Assembly: GCA_963814955.1 (NCBI GenBank)
Contig: CAWFEX010000002.1
Location: forward strand, 1 to 64,000
DNA length: 64,000 nt
Source of the DNA: DATCJA01 sp963814955
Lineage (GTDB): Bacteria > Acidobacteriota > Vicinamibacteria > Vicinamibacterales > UBA2999
Direction: 5' to 3'
Position numbers and translations under genes: made by a program. The notes under the pieces are model-generated. The model did no database searches, was not told the origin of the DNA, and saw only the letters and a program-made list of their open reading frames with translations. Each line of letters begins with the position of its first letter. Positions within the stretch are counted from its first letter, which is position 1. Of this stretch, positions 9,481 through 18,057 are shown piece after piece.

Positions 9481-9720
9481 TTAGGCGCGGGCGTTCCGGT
9501 CGTTCCGGTGGCGGAAGATACTGGACAACGGCGCGCACGGCACGCTTGGTGGACTTGGCCAAGGCCAAGTGCGTTGAATGCGACCTACGTCAGCCGGAGT
9601 CTGCGGCTGACGCTGCTCGCGCCGGACCTCATCGAGGCGATCCTGATGGGCGGCAAACGGCGGGGCTGCAGTTGGATGATTGCTGCAGGGGTTTCCGCTA
9701 GATTGAGAGCGGGCAGCGCC
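9481..9720 (+). pseudogene. Recombinase-associated HTH module, copy 4, strongly decayed
   Basis: Remnants in several frames: FRWRKILDNG near 9500, LNATYVSRSLRLTLLAPDL and IEAILMGGKR near 9570-9655, and a trace of the FPLD end near 9700. The arrangement is the same as in copies 1-3. Multiple indels make it the most decayed copy. It lies between the GT2 gene start region and a small SnoaL-like gene. Confidence 0.55.
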
Positions 9721-9790
9721 TCCAGGCGTCTTGCTGCTGAAACGTCCTGGGCTCATGCTGGGGTTTTCGGAACCGGGAGGGAGGAGCGCA

Positions 9791-10123
9791 ATGTCCGTCT
9801 ACCAGGCTATCGAAACGGCTATGCACGGTAAGGACCCCGAAAAGTACATTGGTCTGTTGCATGATGATTTTCAGTTCGTCAGGCATCAGTCCGGGACCAC
9901 AATGGACAAGGCGGCCATGGCCGACATGATCCGGCGCATGGTGGCCAGCGGCGGGATGGAGGTCCACGATCAGCGGTGCCTCTATGAGAACGGGGACATA
10001 GTGGTCGAGCACGGCGTCATGGATTTCCCCGACGGGACCCGGGAAGCGGTGATGGCCGTGCACATGCTCAAGGACGGCAAGATCATCCGGACCGAAACGG
10101 GCGCAACGCCGGTTTCCAAATAA
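9791..10123 (+). CDS. SnoaL-like (NTF2-fold) protein
   Basis: A 110-residue cytosolic protein with an NTF2-like pattern: N-terminal helix MSVYQAIETAMHGKDPEKY, an acidic/aromatic strand LLHDDFQFVRHQSG, helix MADMIRRMVASGG, and antiparallel strands GDIVVEHGVMDFPDG then MAVHMLKDGKIIRTETG. Such proteins are ketosteroid isomerase-like enzymes or ligand-binding proteins; no catalytic role can be fixed here. ATG 9791 is chosen because GGAGGGAGGAG lies directly upstream; an in-frame start at 9731 lacks a site. Intact. Confidence 0.75.
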   Translation: MSVYQAIETAMHGKDPEKYIGLLHDDFQFVRHQSGTTMDKAAMADMIRRMVASGGMEVHDQRCLYENGDIVVEHGVMDFPDGTREAVMAVHMLKDGKIIRTETGATPVSK

Positions 10124-10142
10124 CTGTCGATCGATTTCGGCG

Positions 10143-10349
10143 TCACTGGCGCCTGCGATGGCCGTCGCTCTGAGGAGGGTACTGGAGGAACCGTCCTACC
10201 GAAATGGGTCGCACAGCGTCGTCGCGGAGATCGCGGCTCTGCCCGATGTCGATGCCGCCGTCGACGCCATGCTTACCCTCGCCCAGCGATGGGACACCCA
10301 CGGCTCGCGGTTGACGGCTCGGCTTTGGCCTGTCGAGGAGCGCGGATAG
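10143..10349 (+). pseudogene. GT1-type glycosyltransferase, C-terminal fragment
   Basis: The frame LALAPAMAVALRRVLEEPSY-like (10146 onward) followed by VVAEIAALPDVDAAVDAML resembles the end of UGT/MGT-type glycosyltransferases, whose last helix reads ALRRVLEEPSFR...AxEIAALP. Everything upstream of the final ~60 residues is missing, because the preceding 20 bases belong to the SnoaL-like gene spacer. I read it as a truncated remnant. Confidence 0.45.
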
Positions 10350-10376
10350 CGAGGCATAACGTGTAGAGTGTAGAAC

Positions 10377-10754
10377 ATGAATCCAACGACCATTGACGTT
10401 CCCGGCCTTCCGCCCGCGAACGCAACGTACTCCCAGGTCTCGATACTCGGCGACCTGGTGTTTGTCTCGGGGCAGATCGGCATCGATCCGGCGACGGGCC
10501 GGCTGGCCGATGGCGGCATCCAGGCACAAACGCGGCACGCGATTGAGAACATCGATCGCTGCCTCGCAGAGGCGGGGACCTCGCTCGATAAAGTTGCAAA
10601 GGTGAACTTATATCTCGCGGATTTCGGAATGATCGGGGCGGCCAATGAAATCTACGCACAGTACTTCAAGCACCGGCCGGCCAAGACGGGAGCCGGAGTG
10701 GATAAGCTGTGGGGCGGCGCGCTGATCGAAATTGAAGTCGTCGCCTCACGCTAA
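10377..10754 (+). CDS. RidA/YjgF/YER057c/UK114 family protein
   Basis: RidA proteins deaminate reactive enamine/imine intermediates from PLP enzymes in the cytosol. The 125-residue product has the family pattern: LVFVSGQIGIDPATGRLADG, then QTRHAIENIDRCLAEAG, KVNLYLADFGMIGAANEIYA, RPAKTGAGVDKL and the end IEIEVVASR. The usual conserved arginine of the RidA deaminase motif (R in CxRAxVEV-like ends) is not clearly present, so it may be a non-deaminating subgroup. ATG 10377 is preceded by TAGAGT seven bases upstream and no Shine-Dalgarno, a leaderless-type arrangement. Intact. Confidence 0.85.
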   Translation: MNPTTIDVPGLPPANATYSQVSILGDLVFVSGQIGIDPATGRLADGGIQAQTRHAIENIDRCLAEAGTSLDKVAKVNLYLADFGMIGAANEIYAQYFKHRPAKTGAGVDKLWGGALIEIEVVASR

Positions 10755-10808
10755 CGACTGGGTCAACCGCCTGCTCGTAAATCCAATGTCTTTGGATCGG
10801 CTGTAAGG

Positions 10809-11460
10809 CTACGTCGCCAAAAAATTCGGCACTGCGATCCAGTTCAGGATGCCCTCTGGAGTTTGCAGCAGTTCCGACATCCTGCGATCTTCATCCGTCT
10901 CGATATCTACGCCGAGCTGCGTGCCCAGCTTGCGGCCATGCATGACGATGCGCTCGCCGAGCGACTGGCGCCCGGCGTTGTAAGCGGCAAGGGCCTGGTC
11001 GATGTCGTCGTGGTCAGAGAGCGCACGGGCCAGCGCCTGCGCCTCCGCACCCGCCTTGGAGACGCCAAACCCAATGTGCGGACGCGGCGTTGAGGCGGCG
11101 TCCCCCATCAAGACCACGCGGCCGAAGACCAGGCTGGGCGAACAGAAATCATAGACCGGTGTGAAAAATGGCTGCGCAATGTGGTGCAGGCAATCGAGGA
11201 ATTGCGGCGGTAGCAAGGTTTCGGCGTCGGCCCGCATTTGGGCGACCAAATCCCTGCGCATGAGGGGTGCGGGTACCGAAAATTCGTGTTGTTGGCCGTG
11301 GTCATCGACACACATCTTCTTCAGCACCTGAGCATCCGCCACCCGGTACCATACGAAGTTGTAGCGCCGTTTGCCGGGCTGCAGTTCATCGTCCGCCCCC
11401 GATATCGGGTAGCCGAGGGCCTGCGTACGATCGGCCAGAAAGAACGAGAAATAGGGAAAA
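10809..11460 (-). pseudogene. FAD-dependent monooxygenase, 3' fragment
   Basis: The minus-strand frame gives FPYFSFFLADRTQALGYPI, ADDELQPGKRRYNFVWYRVA, PVYDFCSPSLVFGRVVLMG, DAASTPRPHIGFGVSKAGAE and ALARALSDHDDIDQALAAY. This is the C-terminal half of aromatic-ring hydroxylase flavoproteins (PHBH fold) of the 2,6-dihydroxypyridine hydroxylase type; GDAA(S)xPRPHIGFG is the second FAD-binding motif. The N-terminal GxGxxG nucleotide fold is absent: family similarity ends at about 11460, where an A/G-rich tract begins. The gene is truncated at its 5' end. Confidence 0.7.
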
Positions 11461-11569
11461 ACGGTCTCGCTAAGAAGAAGTAGAGAAAAGAAAATGAGAA
11501 AAAACGACCGGCGGCCTAAGACTATTCAAACGATGCACAGCTCCTAAAGCATCTGAAAGAGATTGAGCT

Positions 11570-14500
11570 GTGATTCGGTCCTTGTTCGCAACAGTCCGTT
11601 GCGCACCCGTCCTTGTGGCGTTAGCCTTCGCTCCTTCAGGCGGCCAGGCCCCCTCGAATACGGTTCATTCCGACGTCCTAGCGTTCCTAGCCACGGGTAA
11701 ATACGAGCAGGCCGAACTTACGGCTCGGAATGAGGTCGAAAAACTCCGTGCCTCGCAGGGGGACGACGCGCCTGAAGTGACGACAGCCATCAGACGCTTC
11801 CGCGTGCGCCTGATCCTGAACGGTCGTGCGACCGACGACCAGACACTCGCGCTGGCCAGGCGCACGCTCGCCCAAGGAAGCGCATCTTCGGAGCGGAGCA
11901 TCCCGACCTCGTGCCGTCCCTTCTCAATCTGGGGGACGTGCTGGCTGCGGCCGCCGAATTCGAGGAGGCAATCGCGGTCACGCGCCGAGCCGTCGCGTTG
12001 CGTGAGCGGAGCGCCAGTCCGGACAGTCTCGACTTAGCGGAGGCGCTTGACCACTTGGGCAGTGCCCTGTCCGGCAGCCGCCGCTATGACGACGCCTTGA
12101 AGGCCTTCGACCGCAGCCTCAGCTCAAGGAGAAGGCACTCGACGAAAACGGACGTGGCCATCGCACGGACGCTCGAGGCGATCGGGTTGGTACTGCAGCG
12201 TACAGGGAGCTATGAGCGGCGCATCGACGCCCCTTCGACGGGCCGCGGCAATACAGGAGGCCGCCAACGTCGACCATCCCGCGTATGCGGAACGCTGAAC
12301 CTGATCGCGCAGCAACTCTGGTTTGAAGGCCAGCTGATCGAGTCGAGGAATGCGTCGGAACGGGCCGTTGCCATCGCCGAACGGACACTGCGTCCCGATC
12401 ACCCCACAGTCGCACAGTCGCTCCGATATCTCGCGGCAACGCTGGCAGATCTCGGGGACCTGACCAGTCCGTTGCCTTGAAGGAGCGGGCTCTGGCCATC
12501 GCCGAGCGCAACTTCGGTGCGAACCATCACGAGACGGCGATGTATCTGCATTCAGCTCGCATATGCCGAGCTGCGCGAGGGGAACTATGTGGTCGCGCGG
12601 CAGCGTTTTCAGCGTGCGCTGAGCATCTTCGAGACGCGATACGGCCCGTGGCACGATGTTGGCGACCACTCTCTCGATGCTCGCGCGCACGGATGCCAGC
12701 CTCGGCGACTATGCCAGCTGCCCGGCGCGAACAATCTCGAGCGGTAGCCATCCATGAGCGCGTGGGCGGCCCGAACCACCCATTCGTTGCGAACGCGCTG
12801 ACGGACCTCGCAAACGTGTACCGCGAAGAGGGCTTGCCGGCCCAGGCGCTCGCCTCTGCTCGAAACGTGCCCTTGCCATCCGGGAGAAGAACCTCGGGCC
12901 CTGACCATCGCGACGTCGCCCGGACGCTTGCGGATATGGCGTCGACGTTGATGCAGAGTGGATCAGACGACGCGGGCGCAGGCGGCGGCCACACGTGCCG
13001 TCGGCATCTGGGAGCGGCTCGACACACCCGACGCACCGGACTACGCCACAGTCCTCGCGCTCTATGCCGAGTTGCAGGCACGTCGGGGGGACGACGCCAG
13101 CAGCGCGGGACATACTTCGAAAGAGCGATGGCGATTCGTGCGAAAGTATTCGGCACATCGAATCCCGAATACGCGATCGCCAGGCAGGTCTCGCGTTGGC
13201 GCTCGCGAATCTCGGAGACCGCGCGTCCGCCCTCAGCAATGCCGTCAGCGCCGAAGCCACAGGGCGCGCCCATTTGCGAACGATGCTCCGGTCGCTGCCG
13301 GAACGCCAGTCGCTCAACTATGCGGCAGTGCGCCCGCGAGGCGTTGGACCTGATTCTGTCGCTGACACAGTCGACCCCGGAAGCCGTCGACGCTGCAATG
13401 GACGGCCTGATTCGAAGCCGCGCCCTGGTCCTCGACGAAATGGCGGCGCGCCATCGTTCACAGCGGACGCCATCGAGAGCACCGATCCGCTTCGGATCGC
13501 GTTCGCCTCCGCGCAGCAGCGCCTCGCGAACCTCGTGGTGCGCGGGCCGGACCAGTTGTCGCCGGCTCAATACACGGCACGTGTCGAAGACGCACGGCGC
13601 GAAAGCGAGATGGCGGAGCAGGCGCTCGCGGAACGGAGTGCTGAATTCAGGGCGGAGCGCAGTCGGGCGCAACTCGGCCTCGACGACGTGAGGGCGTCGC
13701 TCCCGTCTGACAGTGCGCTCGTGTCGTTCGTCCGCTACGACCGGACAATCTTCAGTGAGCCGGTCAAAAACCCTGCGCCGACAGGGCCGGATCGCTCTCG
13801 TCGCGCAGCGTGCCGTCGTATCTCGCTTTTGTGCTGCGCGCACAGCGGCCGCCGACTGTCGTGCCGCTGGGTTCGGCCAGACGGATCGATTCACTGGTCT
13901 CGCAGTGGAGGGCGGACATTGCCGCTGAGGCACGGGCGTCAACGCGCCGCGTCCGGAGGATCGGCTCGATCATCGCGCGTATCGGGGTTGGCCTTGAGAA
14001 GATGGTCTGGGATCCGCTGGCGCCTCACCTGGCTGACGCGAGCCGAGTATTCATCGTGCCGGACGGTGCGCTGAGCCTGGTCCCATTTGTGGCGTTGCCT
14101 GTCGGACAACGCTCCTATCTGCTCGAGCGCGGGCCAGTTCTTGCACTATCTGTCGGCCGAACGAGATCTCGTCCCGACGGCTGAACGATACTCCCGACGT
14201 CGGTCAGGGTCTGCTCGCACTAGGTGGACCCGCCTTCGACGACCCCACGCTTTTCGGCGGCGCGAAGTCGGCCAAGCGCAGGCTCGGTGGGCACGCCAGA
14301 GCGGCCCAATGCCTGTCGCTTCGCTCAGCCGGTCAGCTTGTGAGACTGTCCAAGGCGTAAAGTTCTCGCCGTTGACGGGGACGCTCCAGGAAGTCCGGGA
14401 GCTCTCGGGCCTGTGGAGCGCGTCCGCGATTTCCAATGACGAGGGGTCGCGCGTTCTGGTCGGGCGCGACGCCAGCGAACCAGCTCTCAAGAAGGAAGCC

Positions 14501-15074
14501 CACGGCTATCGCGTGCTGCATTTCGCCACGCACGGTTTCTTCCTCGGCGACGCGTGCCCACCTGCGCTCCCCGGCACTCGCGCAGTAGGAGGACTCGTGA
14601 GTGCGTCCGAATCCTCAGTCCGCTGCGATGCGCGCCGAAAACCCGCTGTTGCTGTCGGGCCTTGCGCTCGCGGGAGCGAACCGTCGTCAGACCGCCGCCC
14701 CCGACGAAGACGACGGCATCCTGACGGCTGAGGAGGTGGCGTCGCTCGACCTCGGAGGAGTGGAGTGGGCGGTGCTGTCGGCGTGCAACACCGGCCTGGG
14801 ACAGATCAAAACAGGCGAGGGCGTGTTCGGTCTGCGACGTGCGTTTCAAGTGGCCGGCGCCCGAACGGTAATCATGAGCCTCTGGTCGGTCGAAGACGAG
14901 GCGACGCGCCTCTGGATGCGTGCGCTGTACCAGGGCCGCTTTCAGAAACGGCTTACCACTGCGGACGCCATGCACGAGGCGAGCATCGCCGTGCTGCAGG
15001 AGCAGAAGGGCAAAGGGACAGAGCACGAGTCCTTTCTATTGGGTTGATTCGTAGCAGTCGGCAATTGGAACTAG
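11570..15074 (+). pseudogene. TPR-CHAT domain protein with signal peptide, multiple frameshifts
   Basis: Pieces of a single ~1,150-residue protein run in order but in changing frames. They are a signal peptide (MIRSLFATVRCAPVLVALAF), TPR-like repeats (VLAAAAEFEEAIAVTRRAV; LRPDHPTVAQSLRYLAATLA; GGPNHPFVANALTDLANVYR; PDAPDYATVLALYAELQA), a helical linker (SALVSFVRYDRTIFSEP) and a CHAT domain. The CHAT domain holds the caspase-like dyad in VLHFATHGFF (His) and WAVLSACNTGLGQ (Cys), followed by GARTVIMSLWSVED. The C-terminal FVAVGNWN to TAG 15072-15074 is again out of frame. I count at least ten indels. Secreted TPR-CHAT proteins are frequent in Acidobacteria-like genomes; their substrates are unknown. 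Confidence 0.75.
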
Positions 15075-15260
15075 CCATCGATCGCGAAAGGTTCACGGCA
15101 TCCTAGCGCCAAGATCGGGTCCAAATCCGGGCATCGCTGAGGTAGGGCCTTGCCTCAAGTGCTGGCCAGTCATACCGATCTGGATCGGCAATAAAAACCG
15201 CCACTCTCTGGAGGTGTAGCCATCCGCTAGCCAGTCTTAGAGAAGAGAGGACGGTGCATT

Positions 15261-17216
15261 ATGAAATTCAAGGTGCTGCTAATCGCAGCCGCCCTTGGTC
15301 ATGGGGCTTCTGCATAGGTTCCTATGCCGACACCGAGCGACGCGGACATTCCTAAGCCAGGACCACTCGGGGTGTCGCTCGCGGGTTCCGACGCGGCCGA
15401 CATTTCACGATTCCTGAATGTCCGAACAGCTGTCGGACCGTCGCTCTCTCCAGATGGCAAGCGACTCGCCTTCCGCACCGGCATCACCGGCTCACCGCAG
15501 GTCTGGGTGGTGGATGCGTCCGGCGGCTGGCCAGATCAGCTGACCTTTGGAGAGTCGGTTACGTTTCACGAGTGGTCTCCAGCCGGGGATTGGCTCGTAT
15601 ATGGCAGCGATCGCGGGGGAAACGAGCGCGAGGGGTATTATCTGATCAACCCTGACGGGACACAGGAACGCGCGCTTCTGCCGCCCTCAGAGGCGTTCGC
15701 GGTATTCGGCGGTTTCACGCGCGACGGGCGAACCATTGCATACGCGACTACCGCGCGGAACGGGCGCGACTTCGATATCCACCTCCTCGACGTCACGACG
15801 GGACAGGACCGCGAGGTATACCGCGGACGGATGGGACTCTATGCCGTGTCGTGGCATCCAGAAGGGCGCGCCGTCATCCTGTCGGAAACGCGGGGCGAGG
15901 ATGCGAATGACGTCTACCTGCTCGATGTCCGGACCGGCGCGACCGGGCCGCTGTTCAAGCCTGATGTCGCTTCGAGCTACGGCAGCTTCTCATGGGTGCC
16001 TGATGGCAGCGGGTTCTATCTCGTCACCAACGACAGTCGCGAGTTTGCCGCACTCGCCTATTACGATCTCAACGCACGTACGCTCCGCGTCGTCGACGCA
16101 CCCGAAGGCGAGGTGGAGCAGGCAAGCGTAGCGCCGACCGGGGATTTCCTCGCATGGGTGGTCACGCAGGGGGGCTATTCGCAACTCCGCGTTCGAGACC
16201 TGAAGACCGAATCGGATCTCCTGGTTCCCACGCTTCCCAGCGGCCGGTACAACGTCGCGTGGGCGCATCGCGCCGCGGTTGCGGCGATCACCGTGTCAGG
16301 CCCGCAACTTCCGGGGGACGTGTGGGTCTGGAACGCCGTATCAGGGGAATTGCGCCGCGCGACACGATCGTCGAACGCCGGTTTGGACATCAGCGAAATG
16401 GTCGTGCCCGCACATCACAGTTTCCCGGCTCCCGACGGCACACTCGTTCACGGCCTCTTGTATCGACCAACGCGGCTGCGGGCAGGAGCGCGCGTCCCTG
16501 TCGTGGTATCGGTTCACGGCGGACCCACCGCTCAGGCCACCCCTCGATTCAACGGACCGCATCAGTATCTGCTTGCCCGCGGCATTGCAGTCTTCGATTT
16601 CAACTACCGTGGTTCCACGGGATACGGCAAAACCTTTGCCCGTTTAAACGATCGGCGCCTGCGCGAACACGAGTTAGCCGATCTCAGGGCCGCGGTGGCG
16701 TGGCTACAGCAGCAGGAACAGATCGATGGTGCGCGAGTCGCGATCATGGGGGAATCCTACGGCGGCTACTTGACGATGGCAGCGCTCGCGCGGCTGCCGG
16801 ATTTATTCGCAAGCGGCGTGGCGTTTGTCGGCGTTGCCAATTGGATCACGGCGCTGGAAGGCGCCTTGCCGCAGCTCAAGGCGAGTGATCGCGTTGAATA
16901 CGGCGACATCGACAACCTGGCTGATCGAGAGTTCTTTCGCCAGATTTCACCTCTCGCGCACGTCGGCAATGTGCGTGCCCCGGCCATGATCATCCACGGC
17001 GCCAACGATCCGCGCGATCCAGTGACCGAATCCGACCAGTTTGTCCGCGCGATTCGCGAACACGGTGGAACGGTGGAGTATCTCCGGTTCCCGGATGAGG
17101 GGCACACGATTCGTAGGCTATCGAACCGGATAATTGCATATCACCGTATTGCGGCGTTTCTCGAGAAGACGCTCGGCGTTTCCCAGGAGCATTCAAGCGA
17201 GAAACCCCCGAACTAG
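15261..17216 (+). CDS. S9 family prolyl oligopeptidase-like peptidase, signal peptide separated by in-frame TAG
   Basis: The catalytic frame from ATG 15324 gives 630 residues: a beta-propeller built from TolB/PD40-like blades (SPDGKRLAFRTG, SPAGDWLVYGSDRGG, SWVPDGSGFYLVTND) then an alpha/beta hydrolase. The triad, numbered from 15324, is Ser478 in GESYGG, Asp562 in HGANDPRDP and His594 in PDEGHTI. Directly upstream and in the same frame, ATG 15261 encodes a signal peptide (MKFKVLLIAAALGHGASA) followed at once by TAG 15315-15317. The S9 enzyme would normally be exported. As written it is either made without signal from 15324, or the TAG is an error or mutation of CAG. GAGAGGACGG precedes 15261. 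Confidence 0.85.
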
Positions 17217-17457
17217 TCGCCGAAGTGTGCGTGCGTGTTCCGCTAAGAGTGGGACCGTTGTCGAGCACCGCGTTCACAACCGCTGAAGTGTGGCTGAGCG
17301 TTCGGGAAGGTTCCGGCGTTCTGTCCGAGCCATTCGAGCCATCGTTTGCCATCCTGTCACGTCGAAGGACACGACTTTAGTCGAAGGGGCCGGTCATTGT
17401 GACCGCAACCACGGTGTCACTGTTGCTCGGCGGGCGGTGGGGGAACGCCTTGCAGCG

Positions 17458-17486
17458 GTGCGAAGGGGACGACACCCCCTTCGCAC
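17458..17486. terminator. Stem-loop downstream of the small secreted-protein gene
   Basis: A perfect 11-base inverted repeat, GTGCGAAGGGG at 17458-17468 and CCCCTTCGCAC at 17476-17486, with a seven-base loop. It begins nine bases beyond the stop codon of the minus-strand gene ending at 17496, the expected place for a terminator. No T-run follows on the minus strand, so intrinsic termination is not certain; an mRNA 3'-protecting hairpin is equally possible. Confidence 0.5.
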
Positions 17487-17495
17487 CTTGGCGGG

Positions 17496-17885
17496 CTACT
17501 CGTACCGAAACTCGTGCCCTAACCTCGCGCCGTCCTCGTACCACACGGCGATCGGCTGCGGTGCACCCGCCGGCGCCTCACCCATCGACACCATTGGACC
17601 GCTCGACGGCCGAGAAACCGGAATGGTGAACCCCAGGTAAAGCACCTTTCTCCCGTCCCGGGTAGTAACCCGAACGATGTTGCGATCGGTGCCGCTCGGA
17701 CCTGCCTCGAACGTATAGGTGCCCGGTGTGAGCAGAGTGCCCGGCAGTCTGACCGAGCCGCTGAACGTCAGGTGATTGACCTTCGACATCGCCATAGAAG
17801 ACATCGAAGCCTGTGTGGACGATGCGGTGACCAGTGCCGCCACGGCGACGGCGGCTGCCATCAGAACGACTGTGCGTTTGAACAT
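17496..17885 (-). CDS. Secreted hypothetical protein, 129 aa
   Basis: The product starts MFKRTVVLMAAAVAVAALV and has a Sec signal peptide ending near ASA/QAS, so it is probably periplasmic. The mature part has a beta-rich pattern: NHLTFSGSVRLPGTLLTPG, TYTFEAGPSGTDRNIVRV and VLYLGFTIPVSR, ending with a charged HEFRYE. Small exported proteins of this pattern recur in Acidobacteriota, but their function is unknown to me. The start (complement 17883-17885) is supported by GAGGAG upstream; a longer frame to 18140 overlaps the divergent kinase gene and lacks features. A hairpin lies immediately downstream. Confidence 0.7.
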   Translation of the reverse strand: MFKRTVVLMAAAVAVAALVTASSTQASMSSMAMSKVNHLTFSGSVRLPGTLLTPGTYTFEAGPSGTDRNIVRVTTRDGRKVLYLGFTIPVSRPSSGPMVSMGEAPAGAPQPIAVWYEDGARLGHEFRYE

Positions 17886-18057
17886 TTGCGTGTCTCCTCT
17901 GCCCTTACAAACGAGGAAGCCCGTCAAATCGAACATTCTGTGCAATCGTGGCTCGAACTGGCATACGAAAGCCCATCGTGTCCACCCGGGAAACTGCATA
18001 TGATACGAACGGCTCCGCCAATGCAGCGACAGGCCACCAGAATGAGGAGGCGCGCCC

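Noticed and set aside
12527..13942. 471-codon minus-strand open frame
   Set aside because: It lies antisense to TPR and CHAT segments. High GC makes long antisense frames common, and it has no recognisable motif or ribosome site.
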